Assembly: GCA_964390805.1 (NCBI GenBank)
Contig: CAYMKL010000018.1
Coordinates: forward strand, 9,802 to 73,801
Reading direction: 5' to 3'
Source: CAYMKL01 sp964390805
GTDB lineage: Bacteria > Chloroflexota > Anaerolineae > VGOG01
Length of the DNA stretch: 64,000 bases
Shown: piece after piece, positions 1-9,052 of the stretch
How positions within the stretch are numbered: position 1 is the stretch's first letter
Layout: each line of letters starts with the position of its first letter
Position numbers and translations under genes: made by a program
Notes under the pieces: generated by a model
Databases searched by the model: none
Told to the model about the DNA's origin: nothing
Seen by the model: the letters and a program-made list of their open reading frames with translations, nothing else

Positions 1-722
1 ATCACGTCTTCGATCCCGCCGCTGCTCGGTTGGCCCTCGACGGCCTGGGCTACACCGATTCCGACGGCGACGGTGTCCGCGAGTTCGAGGGTCAGCCGAT
101 GCGCTATGACGTTTTGTGCGACACCAACAACCCTGCTGAAATCCGATCCACGGAGCTGATCGCCGGCTGGCTGGAAGACATCGGCATGGATGCCACACCC
201 AAGTGCCAGGACATTGACACCTCGGTGAGTTTCATCTGGCCCAGCTTCTCCTCCGTCCCCGATCCGGACTACGACATGGCCATCTGGGGGTGGTCGAGCG
301 GCACGCAGTTCCAGCGCGGCTTCCTGCGTTTCCTGATCTCCTCCGATTTCGGCGGGCTGGGCTGGGCCAACCTGGCCGGGTATGCCGATCCGCAGTTCGA
401 CGCCCTTCTGGACGAATACACCTCTACGCCAAGTGAGGAACGCCTCGACGAGCTCAACCGCCAGATCCAAGAACGATTCGCCGAACAGTTGCCCTTCATC
501 CCATTGATGTCGCCGTCCGGCAACTTCGCTTACCGACCGGCCGACTACGACGGCTGGGTGTACATGAGGGGCACCGGCATCATGACCGCCTGGTCCTTCC
601 TCAGCGGCGGCACGGCGGGCACCGGTGCAGCTTCATCCAATGCGGCCATCGTCGTTGGCGTCGTGGTGGTGGCCGTGGTGTTGGTGTTAGGGTTCGCCTT
701 CATGCGAATGCGGCGGACCTGA
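1..722 (+). CDS. ABC transporter solute-binding protein, family 5 (C-terminal part)
   Basis: This is the C-terminal ~240 residues of a peptide/nickel-type (SBP_bac_5) extracytoplasmic binding protein. The frame is open to the left edge of the window (codons start at base 3), so the gene begins outside. The text just inside the edge (ARLALDGLGYTDSDGDGVRE) and the later LIAGWLEDIGMDA and FAEQLPFIPLMSP are typical of the last lobe of this family, where helper residues close over the ligand. Unusually, the protein ends with a hydrophobic segment followed by a basic tail (FAFMRMRRT). It therefore seems anchored by its C-terminus rather than by an N-terminal lipobox. It lies directly upstream of a kinase and two permeases on the same strand, so it should feed that transporter. 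The substrate cannot be told from this fragment. Confidence 0.9.
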   Translation, partial: HVFDPAAARLALDGLGYTDSDGDGVREFEGQPMRYDVLCDTNNPAEIRSTELIAGWLEDIGMDATPKCQDIDTSVSFIWPSFSSVPDPDYDMAIWGWSSGTQFQRGFLRFLISSDFGGLGWANLAGYADPQFDALLDEYTSTPSEERLDELNRQIQERFAEQLPFIPLMSPSGNFAYRPADYDGWVYMRGTGIMTAWSFLSGGTAGTGAASSNAAIVVGVVVVAVVLVLGFAFMRMRRT

Positions 723-728
723 TTGTTA

Positions 729-1745
729 ATGTTCGAGCCGACCCTCGATTTCTTTCGACGCGCTCTCGGTTCGAGCTTCAGCGGCTTCCGCCTCGAGTTC
801 GTCAAGGCCGGTGTGGAGCCTAGTCGGGTGGACCGGGTGATCCTCGAAAGCGCAGCGGGGCAATCCCACCCTGTCACCGTTATCCTAAAACGAATTTCGC
901 CCGACTGGCCCCATGACCCCCTGGCTGGCGATCGCGAGCGCCGATTCTACACCGACCTCCTGCCTCGGCTCGATGTGCCGCTCCCTCGGCTGTATCACGC
1001 CAGCGTTGATCCGGACACGCGCTATCGCGTCCTCCTGATGGAAGACCTGGCCGCGGACTATGCCTTTCGCGACAGGACCCACGTCTGGACGGCCGACGAA
1101 GTTCGACCCATGCTGCGCACCTACGCGCGATTGCACGCCCAGGGCCCGGCCGCGCTGCCCGACGACCGGTCGTGGCTTCTGCCGCGTCACGAATCCACCT
1201 GGCGGGCAGATGAGGTGCGTCGGATGATTCACGGTCTCGTAGGGGTGACGGCCATGTCTCCCCTACACCTTGATCGGTTTGATCAGTTGGTTGACCGCGT
1301 CCAGGCCGGCATGGCCCGCTTCGCCTGCGAACCGCCCACCGTGCTGCACAACGACGTATACCCGCCTAACGTCGCTCTGCCCCACGATCTGGAGGGTGGA
1401 GATGCGATGCTCGTTGATTGGGCGATGGCGGGCTGGGGTCTGGCGGAGATGGACCTGTCCTACCTGTTCCTGCAGCCGTTTCGCAGCGCGTGTGCCCTGG
1501 ATCGCCTGGAGACGCTGCGCTATTACTGGCAGCAGCGGGAATTGATCGAAGGGCGAGATTACCCGCTGGAAGAACGGCTTGCCGTGCAAGCCCACGCCGA
1601 CGCGCTGATGGCCGTGTGGTTTGTGCCCGTTGCGCACCGGGTATGGACGACGCACCAGGCATCAGGCCAGCCACTTGTACCCTATTGGGAGGCGATGTTC
1701 GGCGTGCTGGAAGATCGTTGGATAGAACTGTGCGGCGGAATCTGA
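729..1745 (+). CDS. APH-fold phosphotransferase
   Basis: About 338 residues of the aminoglycoside-phosphotransferase/choline-kinase fold, transferring phosphate from ATP to a small-molecule hydroxyl. The catalytic loop reads VLHNDVYPPNV (Brenner-type HxDxxxxN with the catalytic Asp and metal-binding Asn). The DFG-equivalent is LVDWAMAGWG. The ATP-lobe Lys is in the stretch TVILKRIS. An in-frame TTG at 723 immediately follows the upstream stop; ATG 729 was preferred. Its TGA overlaps the ATG of the next permease by one base (TGATG), so it is translated as part of the ABC-transporter operon. A kinase between a binding protein and its permeases suggests phosphorylation of an imported or exported compound, including possible self-resistance; the substrate is unknown. 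Confidence 0.8.
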   Translation: MFEPTLDFFRRALGSSFSGFRLEFVKAGVEPSRVDRVILESAAGQSHPVTVILKRISPDWPHDPLAGDRERRFYTDLLPRLDVPLPRLYHASVDPDTRYRVLLMEDLAADYAFRDRTHVWTADEVRPMLRTYARLHAQGPAALPDDRSWLLPRHESTWRADEVRRMIHGLVGVTAMSPLHLDRFDQLVDRVQAGMARFACEPPTVLHNDVYPPNVALPHDLEGGDAMLVDWAMAGWGLAEMDLSYLFLQPFRSACALDRLETLRYYWQQRELIEGRDYPLEERLAVQAHADALMAVWFVPVAHRVWTTHQASGQPLVPYWEAMFGVLEDRWIELCGGI

Positions 1746-2728
1746 TGCGCGGAAATCTTCTTCGTCGCTCAATCGAATACGCCCTCACCCTGTTCCTGGC
1801 CGTGTCGCTCAACTTCCTGCTTCCGCGCCTGATGCCCGGCGAGCCTCTGGCACTGCTGGCGGGCGATGCCATCCGCGGCATGCCCGCCGACAAAGTGGCC
1901 GAACTGCGGGCGGCCTACGGTCTCGACAAGTCGCTGGGCGAGCAGTACGTGATTTACCTGGGCAATCTCTTGCGCGGCGAACTGGGCACGTCCTACCGCT
2001 ACAGCGGCGGCCGACCGGTGCTCAGCCTGGTACTCAGTGGCGTGGGCTGGTCGCTGCTCCTGGGCGGCGTCAGCCTGACGCTGGCTACACTGATCGGATC
2101 GCTGCTCGGCGCACGGGCCGCCTGGCGACGGGGCACGCGGACCGACCTGGGCCTGCTCGGTGGCCTGTTCGTCTTGCGGGCCATGCCGTCCTTCTGGCTG
2201 GCGATGATCTTCGTCGCCGTGTTCTCCTCAATGCTGCGCATCTTCCCCACCGGCGATCCCCGGACCATTACCGCGCGGCTGACCGGCCTCAATGCGGTCG
2301 TAGACGTGATTTACCACGCCATCTTGCCGGTCACGGTGCTGACGCTGGCCTACACTCCCACCGCCTTCGCCATCATGCGCTCGTCCATGCTGGGCGTGCT
2401 GAACGCCGATTACATCCGCACCGCCCGCGCCAAGGGTGTGCGCGAAGGGCGCGTGCTGTACTATCATGCCGTGCGCAATGCGATACTGCCGGTAGTGACC
2501 GCCTTTGCCCTCAACATCGGGCAGACGTTGGCCGGCATCACCGTCATCGAGGCCGTGTTCAACTATCGCGGCATCGGCTATCTGATGTTCGAAGCGGTCA
2601 AGAGTCGCGACTATCCGCTGATGCAAGCCGGTTTCCTGGTGTTCACCGTCGGCGTGGTGACGGTCAACCTGTTGACCGACCTGATCTACCCCCGCCTCGA
2701 CCCGCGTGTCAAGGAGCGTGGTGCATGA
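1745..2728 (+). CDS. ABC transporter permease, DppB/OppB type
   Basis: A 327-residue inner-membrane permease with about six transmembrane helices. The N-terminal motif FLLPRLMPGEPLALL is characteristic of the DppB/OppB branch. The cytoplasmic EAA loop, which docks on the ATPase, is in DYIRTARAKGVREGRV. The frame is open well upstream of the true start. ATG 1745 was chosen because it overlaps the preceding stop by one base and gives the family's normal N-terminus. It overlaps the next permease by four bases (ATGA). It pairs with that DppC-type subunit to form the channel. No ATP-binding subunit is encoded in this part of the window, so the ATPases must lie upstream or be shared. Confidence 0.92.
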   Translation: MRGNLLRRSIEYALTLFLAVSLNFLLPRLMPGEPLALLAGDAIRGMPADKVAELRAAYGLDKSLGEQYVIYLGNLLRGELGTSYRYSGGRPVLSLVLSGVGWSLLLGGVSLTLATLIGSLLGARAAWRRGTRTDLGLLGGLFVLRAMPSFWLAMIFVAVFSSMLRIFPTGDPRTITARLTGLNAVVDVIYHAILPVTVLTLAYTPTAFAIMRSSMLGVLNADYIRTARAKGVREGRVLYYHAVRNAILPVVTAFALNIGQTLAGITVIEAVFNYRGIGYLMFEAVKSRDYPLMQAGFLVFTVGVVTVNLLTDLIYPRLDPRVKERGA

Positions 2729-3606
2729 GCGAGTCGTCTGAAGCGCGGGCGTGGGTCGGGGAACGGTGGTTGGTGCGGGCCATCCCCCGTCGTCTGACCG
2801 ATTGGGTCGGCGCCATTGGCATCGTCATCTTCGCCCTTCTGGTTTTTATGGCGTTGTTCCCGGCCTGGTTGGCCCCGTACGATCCGACCGAACTCGTCGG
2901 CCAGCCGTTCACGCGGCCGAACGCCAGGTTTGCCCTCGGCACCAACGACATTGGCCAGGATCTGCTGAGCGAACTGATCTGGAGCGCACGCATCTCGCTG
3001 AGCACTGGGCTGGTCGCAGCGGCCATCGCAATGGTCATCGGGACGGCGGTGGGGCTGGTTGCCGGGTACACCTCCGGGGCGGTCGGCGCAACGTTGATGC
3101 GACTGGCTGACCTCACGTTGGTGCTGCCCTTCCTGCCCCTGGTGATCCTGCTCAGCGCGTACCTCGGTCCGAGTCAGCGCAACGTGATCGCAGTGCTGGC
3201 GCTGGTGTCATGGGCCGGCCCGGCGCGCATCATCCGTGCGCAAGTGCTGACCCTGCGCCAGGCAGAGTACGTCGAAGCCGCCCGCGCCGTGGGCGTGAGT
3301 CAGAGCCGCATTCTGCTCAAGCACATCTGGCCGGCGGTCTCGGTGGTCGCCTTGGTGCAGTTTGTGCTCGTCGCAGCCAACAGCATCCTGGCCGAAGCCA
3401 GCTTGAGCTTCCTCGGCCTGGGCGATCCGACGGCCAAATCGTGGGGGACCATGCTGTACTTCGCGCAGGCGCGCGGCGTGTTCCTCACCCCGGCCTGGAG
3501 CTGGTGGGTGCTGCCCACCGGCGCAATGATCACCGTATCCATCTTGAGCCTGGTGTTGATCGGATATTGGCTGGAGGAGCGTCTCGAACCGGCGTTGAGA
3601 AGATAG
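2725..3606 (+). CDS. ABC transporter permease, DppC/OppC type
   Basis: A 293-residue permease of the DppC/OppC branch, with an N-terminal helix followed by the conserved periplasmic segment LAPYDPTELVGQ and the motif LGTNDIGQDLLSELIW. The EAA coupling loop lies in EYVEAARAVGVSQSRILLKH, and the family-typical ILAEASLSFLGLG follows. The ATG overlaps the stop of the DppB-type partner (ATGA), indicating translational coupling. Together with the partial binding protein and the DppB-like subunit it makes the membrane part of a peptide-type importer. Substrate is not predictable. Confidence 0.93.
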   Translation: MSESSEARAWVGERWLVRAIPRRLTDWVGAIGIVIFALLVFMALFPAWLAPYDPTELVGQPFTRPNARFALGTNDIGQDLLSELIWSARISLSTGLVAAAIAMVIGTAVGLVAGYTSGAVGATLMRLADLTLVLPFLPLVILLSAYLGPSQRNVIAVLALVSWAGPARIIRAQVLTLRQAEYVEAARAVGVSQSRILLKHIWPAVSVVALVQFVLVAANSILAEASLSFLGLGDPTAKSWGTMLYFAQARGVFLTPAWSWWVLPTGAMITVSILSLVLIGYWLEERLEPALRR

Positions 3607-3626
3607 AGATAAAAGGGGAGGGGTTT

Positions 3627-4688
3627 TTGAAGCGAGCAAACATGGATCAGACCGTCATCAACAAGCTGCCCGATTTCTACCGTCGCCGTGACACGGCACC
3701 ATCACACGAATGGACCTACTCTGCATTTGGCTACACAGTCCACTTCGCTGGCAACGATCCCATCCTGCTCGACGCGGCGCGGCTGTCGGCCGCACGCTAC
3801 AGCCGATCCGATCCCATCTCCGATGCGCCACCGATGCGCCTGACGGTGGCCATTGATCCCCAGGCCGACCCCATTGACGTGCCGCCGAACCTGCCTGCCC
3901 ATTTGAAGTACGTCGGCGTGGATGACTGGATCACCGTCACTGCCCAGCCGTGGGTGCGCTCCTTCGCCCATCTCGATCGGCGTGAGGGTATCGCCTTCGT
4001 GTCCCGCCCCTTTGCTCAGGAGCGGCGCTTTCTCAGCCGCTACATCCTCGATTGCTTCACCATGAACACGCTGCTGCGTTACGGGCTGGGACAACTCCAT
4101 GCCTCGTGCCTGGTGCGTGATCCCACAGAGAGAGGGGCTGAGGGCCGGCAAGTGGTAGTGCTCGCCGGCAGGCACAACATAGGCAAATCAACCACGGCGT
4201 TGCGGTTGGTGCGAGCTGGATATCGCCTCGTCACCGACGCCATGACCTTCATCCGCCTCCGCGATGGCCGCCTCGAATTGATGGGCTGGCCGGCGGGCGA
4301 GGTCAAGCTGCGGCCAGACACTCTGGAGCTCTTCCCCGAACTGAAGGGGCGTGGAGAGGCGACGCTCGTCCGCGATGACGCCAAATATCTGCTCGATCTG
4401 CGCCGCGAAATGCCAGAAGCGCTGATTGACGAAGTCGTCACACCGGCGCGTATGGTGGTATGTCTGGTGCAACGCGATGGAGGGGCAGACACGCGAGTTG
4501 AGCTGATCGGGCGCGACGAAGCGCGGCAACACCTGCTGCCCGATGGCCTATTCTTCGACAGCCCGCGTGTAGTGCAGCGGAGCTTCGCCGTGATTGATGC
4601 GCTGCTCGATCGGGCCGGGTGCTACCGCTTGACGCTAGGGACTGGTGCTGAGGGGATCGTCCGCGCGGTGGACGGACTATGGGGATGA
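3627..4688 (+). CDS. HPr-kinase-like P-loop protein
   Basis: About 353 residues. The N-terminal half has no clear signature. Around residue 175 there is a P-loop, VVVLAGRHNIGKSTTALRL, followed by a D-containing strand YRLVTDAMTF. That is the arrangement of HprK C-terminal kinases and of HprK-related kinases found in peptide-modification and envelope clusters. Start choice: a purine-rich site GGGGAG (3615-3620) sits 6 bases before TTG 3627. ATG 3642 is the conservative alternative but lies too far from it. The gene follows the permease by 20 bases and is convergent with the flippase gene, with only 8 bases between them. HprK-like genes with NTP_transf_5 proteins occur in some lasso-peptide clusters. 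Here no precursor, PqqD-like or cyclase gene is visible, so the role is open. Confidence 0.7.
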   Translation: MKRANMDQTVINKLPDFYRRRDTAPSHEWTYSAFGYTVHFAGNDPILLDAARLSAARYSRSDPISDAPPMRLTVAIDPQADPIDVPPNLPAHLKYVGVDDWITVTAQPWVRSFAHLDRREGIAFVSRPFAQERRFLSRYILDCFTMNTLLRYGLGQLHASCLVRDPTERGAEGRQVVVLAGRHNIGKSTTALRLVRAGYRLVTDAMTFIRLRDGRLELMGWPAGEVKLRPDTLELFPELKGRGEATLVRDDAKYLLDLRREMPEALIDEVVTPARMVVCLVQRDGGADTRVELIGRDEARQHLLPDGLFFDSPRVVQRSFAVIDALLDRAGCYRLTLGTGAEGIVRAVDGLWG

Positions 4689-4696
4689 CAACGGCA

Positions 4697-5995
4697 TTAT
4701 TTGAGCTCCGAGTGCGATATCAGGTGCGGCCTCAGCCAAAACAGGTAAAGAAGTATCCCGCCCAGAGCCAGTGCCCAGCCTCCCAGCGCAAAAGCGGCCG
4801 TTACCTGCAGCAGTGTGTCATGGCGGAGGGCCAAGAGGAGAGGTTGCAACACGGCCGTTACTGCCAATAAAAGCACAAAAGGAAGCGGCCGGGTCGCCAG
4901 GTACAGATTCATCCAGATAGAACCCAGGCCATAACCCAACATCGCCAGCCCCATCCAGCCTAGCAGAGGGCCGGCGGCTGCGTAACCCCCGCCAAAAACC
5001 AGTCGGACGATGGCTGGCCCGAAAGCAAAATAGAGCGCCGTTAGCAGCAGGGTGAACGCAGAGACCACGGCAGCGGTCTGCCACAATAGTCTGTCCGGTG
5101 ATCGCCGCTGGGCGACCCTGGCTACCACCCGTGGGTACATGATCACAATGGCCGCGCCAGGCATCAAGGCCAAGACACGACGCAGTAACACCGCCGTGGC
5201 GTAGCTGCCCGCCGCCTGCGGCGCGAAGGCGCGATTCACCCAAATCAGGTCATTGTTCAGCAGACTCATGTAAGCACCATAGGCCACGAAAGCGCTCACC
5301 GACAGGCGCAAGCTGTCGCGCCAAAAGCGGGTGGGTAAGGCTGGCCCAGGCCGCCAGATGGTCAGTCCCAAAAGGCCCAGTCCCCCCAGCAGAGCCAACG
5401 ACGAACCAATGGGCAGTGCGGCGATTGCGCCCAGCGCCCCCCCACCCAGGCCGACCAGGATCACACCTGCGGCCAAACGGCTCAGCGCATAAGCAGAGCG
5501 TGTCAGGCCATAGGCGACGAAGCGTTGTTGCCCCTGCAGCACGCCCGCCACCACCGGCCGCAGCAGGGCCAGCAACATCATGCTCGAACTCAAGCCCACG
5601 GCCAGCGGAGGCACGTTCAGCCATTGAGCCGCCGCTCGCTGCCCCAACCAGGTCACCCCTGTCAAGAGCAATCCCAGAAGCGCGCTGTTGCGAAAGTAAT
5701 ACTGAAAGATGACGCGGCTGTGGGCGGAGGAAAGCCCTGCTGAGGTCGTCGAGGTTTCCTTTGCCTCGGCTTCGGCCACGTACCGCGCCAGAACCGGCTG
5801 CATCACGGCGAGCGTGGTAACGAGGATCAACAGGACGGCGTTAGCCGTTTGCACGATGGCAAAATCGCCCGGTAGGAGGGTTCGTCCCAGGAAGACGTGG
5901 AAGCCATAGTCGGTCAGGTTGGTGACCAGATCAATGGAAAAGAGAAAGCCGGTCTGCCACGCGGCCGACGACGCGTAGTTCGAGAGGCTCAACAT
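4697..5995 (-). CDS. Flippase, polysaccharide/oligosaccharide exporter type
   Basis: A 432-residue polytopic membrane protein with about 12 hydrophobic segments, of the MOP superfamily (Wzx/polysaccharide_synt, MurJ-like). The N-terminal part (QTGFLFSIDLVTNLTDYGFH) and the loop YVAEAEAKETS before the third helix fit this family. It would flip a lipid-linked glycan or peptide-linked lipid across the inner membrane. The open frame extends to 6301, overlapping the upstream gene. ATG 5995 was chosen because it lies 32 bases after that gene's stop and begins right before the first helix. No glycosyltransferase is adjacent; the neighbours are a nucleotidyltransferase-fold protein upstream and an HprK-like gene converging from the other side. 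Confidence 0.85.
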   Translation of the reverse strand: MLSLSNYASSAAWQTGFLFSIDLVTNLTDYGFHVFLGRTLLPGDFAIVQTANAVLLILVTTLAVMQPVLARYVAEAEAKETSTTSAGLSSAHSRVIFQYYFRNSALLGLLLTGVTWLGQRAAAQWLNVPPLAVGLSSSMMLLALLRPVVAGVLQGQQRFVAYGLTRSAYALSRLAAGVILVGLGGGALGAIAALPIGSSLALLGGLGLLGLTIWRPGPALPTRFWRDSLRLSVSAFVAYGAYMSLLNNDLIWVNRAFAPQAAGSYATAVLLRRVLALMPGAAIVIMYPRVVARVAQRRSPDRLLWQTAAVVSAFTLLLTALYFAFGPAIVRLVFGGGYAAAGPLLGWMGLAMLGYGLGSIWMNLYLATRPLPFVLLLAVTAVLQPLLLALRHDTLLQVTAAFALGGWALALGGILLYLFWLRPHLISHSELK

Positions 5996-6027
5996 ACGGC
6001 GATTAGCGCGTTGCTCAACGCTTTCGA

Positions 6028-7347
6028 TCAGGCCTCGACCTCCAGCCGGCTGAAGAGGGACGTGCTTCGATTGAGGGCCTTCAGCCGGCGATAGCGCTTC
6101 CAGGTGTAGTAGAGGGTATCCATACCAAGCCGGCCATATTGCCCCATGGCTCGCAGTAGGTGTTTGGCTGCCGTAACCGGTGAGGCCTGGCCGTAGCGCC
6201 GACGCAGGAAACCAGCTCCGGGGAACAGGTAGCCCGCCGTGTCGAGTACGCGGATGGGGCGCAGGATGAAGGCGGGGTTGGTTATCACCAGGAAGTCCCA
6301 CAGACTGCTGCGATCCTGACCAAGATAGGTGGCGAGTTCGTATTCAACCATGCTGTTCATGGCCCAACGAGTCACGGGGCCTGGTTTCTTGACGGATAGC
6401 GAGGCCAGGACCCAGTCGGGTACGGGTGCATCCAAATAGTCGTGGCACACCCGGAACACGGACCCAAGAACATCAACTGCGCCCGACTGCCGGGCCAAAT
6501 CTACAGTGAACCCCCAGTCAATGTCCGCACTGTGGCGCTTGATCACCTCCGCCACGTCCAGGTAGTACATCAGCATGCCATCGGCCAGGATGATGCGCGC
6601 CAAGTCGGGCCGGTCGAGGACGCTGGGCAGGTAGACAGCGTGTTTCACCAGATGGACGGCCAGGCTCAGCAGCAGGTCGGGCAGGGATAGCTCATTGACA
6701 GGCTCACCCAACAGTTCGCCGGGCGTCGTCCGGTCCATCAGTGCTTCGTAGTCAATGGTCAATAGTGTGTAGGGGTGATCGAGGGCCCAGTGAATCTCGA
6801 ACCAGACCTTCAGGTTCTCCGTACAGCGCTGGAGGTGTAGATGGTGCCGCTCATAGTAGCGATCATCCAGGAGGTTGGGCCAGTGTTGGCCAAGTTCCAT
6901 TCTATCGAGAATGGCAAGGCTGTCCTGAACCCGGCCTTTGCGTACCAGGAGGTCAATGTCCTCACCCGGTCGCATCGCTGGATTGCCATAGACGTTGACT
7001 GATACCGAAAGCCCCTTGAGGACGACCGTATTGAGGCCCCGTTCCGCTGCATGGTGCAGGTATTGCCGCAGGGCATCACCCAAGTTGGCTGCGTTCTCGT
7101 TGAGTTTGGCGACATCTTGTTGCAACGCGTCGCCAGAGGCCGGTGGCAGTTTTGCCATCAAGTTTGTGGTCGGAAACACCTGGTGCAGCAATGCTTGCAG
7201 GCGATTGGATCGGCCAATGTCAATCACTTTTTGCCAATCCAGTTCGCCAGGAGCAGGTGGGGGAGCGGGAGCGCGCCAGTTACGGGCACAGTTCCACAAG
7301 TAGGCTTCTTCGGGCGTTAGAGGTGTTCCCAGCGAGGGTTGAGGCAT
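6028..7347 (-). CDS. Nucleotidyltransferase family protein (NTP_transf_5-like)
   Basis: A 439-residue protein. Residues ~110-200 contain VVLKGLSVSVNVYGNPAMRP followed by GEDIDLLVRKG. This is the minimal nucleotidyltransferase core (helix, then DxD in EDIDLLV), as in the NTP_transf_5 family (PF14907). It is followed by a long helical region with H-rich stretches (YERHHLHLQR, WFEIHWAL). Such proteins sit in exopolysaccharide and RiPP clusters, and their exact substrate is poorly known. The frame is open to 7413, but ATG 7347 leaves a 10-base gap after the upstream cytochrome stop and gives a sensible N-terminus (MPQPSLGTPLTPEEAY). Flippase downstream by 32 bases; probably one transcript. Confidence 0.8.
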   Translation of the reverse strand: MPQPSLGTPLTPEEAYLWNCARNWRAPAPPPAPGELDWQKVIDIGRSNRLQALLHQVFPTTNLMAKLPPASGDALQQDVAKLNENAANLGDALRQYLHHAAERGLNTVVLKGLSVSVNVYGNPAMRPGEDIDLLVRKGRVQDSLAILDRMELGQHWPNLLDDRYYERHHLHLQRCTENLKVWFEIHWALDHPYTLLTIDYEALMDRTTPGELLGEPVNELSLPDLLLSLAVHLVKHAVYLPSVLDRPDLARIILADGMLMYYLDVAEVIKRHSADIDWGFTVDLARQSGAVDVLGSVFRVCHDYLDAPVPDWVLASLSVKKPGPVTRWAMNSMVEYELATYLGQDRSSLWDFLVITNPAFILRPIRVLDTAGYLFPGAGFLRRRYGQASPVTAAKHLLRAMGQYGRLGMDTLYYTWKRYRRLKALNRSTSLFSRLEVEA

Positions 7348-7357
7348 GGCACTGAGA

Positions 7358-7873
7358 CTAGTTGTTCTGTGCCCCTTGGGCCACCCATGTCTCGATGGTC
7401 TGGATGTCGGCATCGGAAAGATATGGCCCGCCGAAGGGCATGCGTGGCAGGCTAAGCCCCTTGATCCGCTTCACCAGCTCGCTGTTGGCGGGATCTCCTG
7501 GGATAACCACAGCCCCCTCATCACCGCCAGCCATCACTGTTTCGTAACTGGTGAGGGAAAGCTCATCCGGTGGGTCAATGTCTCCATGACACCGAATGCA
7601 GTTGGCGTTGAAGAGGGGTTGCACCTGCAGAGAATAGCCCACGATGGCCTCCTCGCGCATGACCAGGGGCAAGTGCACTATGTAATCGGTTGTGTCTGCG
7701 ATTCCATCGCTCAAAGCTCCTGTTTCCAAGCCGGTGGGGGGCGATGCCATCGTGGGTGCGCTGTTAGCACTGGCCCACAGCAGGGCTGCCAGCAACAACG
7801 TCGCCAGCCCCACCATCACACCCAGCCGCAGCGCCCGACAATTCGATTGGGACAAACTCCAGATTCTCATCAT
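7358..7873 (-). CDS. Membrane-anchored monohaem cytochrome c-like protein
   Basis: A 171-residue exported protein. Residues ~15-40 form a signal/anchor helix (GVMVGLATLLLAALLWASA). Then comes a short linker ending in HLPLVMR, a motif frequent in exported Chloroflexota proteins. The haem-binding motif CIRCH is in PLFNANCIRCHGDIDPPDEL, and a candidate Met axial ligand lies in LSLPRMPFGGPYLSD. The C-terminal helix DADIQTIETWVAQGAQNN is typical of small cytochrome c domains. There are tandem ATGs at 7873 and 7870. The site AAAGGAG suits the second (6-base gap) slightly better. It is followed after 10 bases by the nucleotidyltransferase gene; a metabolic link between them is not evident. Confidence 0.85.
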   Translation of the reverse strand: MMRIWSLSQSNCRALRLGVMVGLATLLLAALLWASANSAPTMASPPTGLETGALSDGIADTTDYIVHLPLVMREEAIVGYSLQVQPLFNANCIRCHGDIDPPDELSLTSYETVMAGGDEGAVVIPGDPANSELVKRIKGLSLPRMPFGGPYLSDADIQTIETWVAQGAQNN

Positions 7874-8083
7874 TCTCTCCTTTCTTTTGTCTAGTGTCTA
7901 GCCCTCCGGTTTCACATAGCTCCTTTGCAACACTCCAGTGTGTATTCTAGCATAAAGAGGGAAGAAGTCAAGTAAGGAAGAAGTCGGGGAATCAGCTCCT
8001 ATTACTTCACCCAGATCTCATCGAACGTTCTGGTGTTCCCCATGTAGTGAGGCTCTCAGCCTTCCTTCATCCATCAGGCACTC

Positions 8084-9049
8084 TCATGCATCGGTGTAAG
8101 GATGGGCAGGAACCAGGTGGTCGGGGTAATGAGGCCGCAGGAAGCGCCGCACTTCGTAGCACAGGTGACAGCCGTCCACGTAGCGGCTGGCCGGTGAATA
8201 TCCGTGACGCTGCGCCAGTTTCAGCAGTCCCGAGGGCCCCTCTCGTGCCAACACGCTGATGATGGGATGGGCATCGGGATCGTACTCGGCCAGGATCGCA
8301 TCCAGAGGGCGCTGCCGGGCGTTGCCCAGCGCCAGCCCCGCACAGAGGTTGACCCAGCCGCCCGGATGGAGCTCCACCGTGTGAGGAGCACGAATATCGC
8401 CCCCCAGATAGTCCGGCAGCGGGCACTTCGTGGGTGGGTCGGCTTGGGTCGCTAGGTAGGGACTTAGCTCGTCGGCGGCGCGTCCCACCATCCGCGCTGG
8501 CCCCTGGATGACGTTAACGCCAGTCAGGTCACACAGTCCGGCCAGACGGGACATGATAGCTTGGGTGCGCCGGTTGAAAGCGTTGTCCTCGTCCGGCGCA
8601 CCCAGACAGCGGTTGTCCACCTCAATGGTCTGATAGCCCAAGTCGCGCGCCGCCTCGATCCCGATGGCGATCCGCTCTAGGGGAACGCGCTCCTGGTGAA
8701 ACGCATCCACGCTGAATAGCATGTGGTCCAGCCCCACCTCCTGCAGGCTGGCCAGCAGCCGGCGGGCGGTGTCCGGACTCGTGGCCCAGTAGCCGTTGGT
8801 GAAGACCAGCACGCCAGCTAGCTCCGTCGCCAGTGCGACCGAGGTCTGCAGCAGCTCGTAATAGAGAAAGGGTTCCCCGCCAAAGAGCAGCACCCACTTC
8901 AGTGGCTGGTCGGCCACGGTCGTCAGGTATCCTTTGACCTCCGCCACGCTCATCGTCTCGCCCCGGCCCGGTCCAGCGCGGTAGCAGCAGTGGGCACAGC
9001 AGCCAGTGCAGTCATAAGTCAGGATGATGTCCAGCCCTTGCAGTTCCAT
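8084..9049 (-). CDS. Radical SAM enzyme
   Basis: A 321-residue radical S-adenosylmethionine protein. The [4Fe-4S] motif is CTGCCAHC (Cx3Cx2C) near residue 14, preceded by LDIILTYD. The SAM-contact motif GGEP is in WVLLFGGEPFLYYE. Strand residues FTNGYWAT and FSVDAFHQE follow the TIM-barrel order. The C-terminal region has further cysteines (DPPTKCPLP, GGWVNLCAG and GCHLCYE), suggesting a second cluster-binding region like SPASM/twitch domains. The open frame starts at 9094, but that extension is intergenic repeat sequence. ATG 9049, with GGAG upstream, was chosen. It is the last gene of a MoxR-DUF58-DUF4129 run, 49 bases after the DUF4129 stop. The substrate is unknown. Confidence 0.88.
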   Translation of the reverse strand: MELQGLDIILTYDCTGCCAHCCYRAGPGRGETMSVAEVKGYLTTVADQPLKWVLLFGGEPFLYYELLQTSVALATELAGVLVFTNGYWATSPDTARRLLASLQEVGLDHMLFSVDAFHQERVPLERIAIGIEAARDLGYQTIEVDNRCLGAPDEDNAFNRRTQAIMSRLAGLCDLTGVNVIQGPARMVGRAADELSPYLATQADPPTKCPLPDYLGGDIRAPHTVELHPGGWVNLCAGLALGNARQRPLDAILAEYDPDAHPIISVLAREGPSGLLKLAQRHGYSPASRYVDGCHLCYEVRRFLRPHYPDHLVPAHPYTDA

Positions 9050-9052
9050 AAC

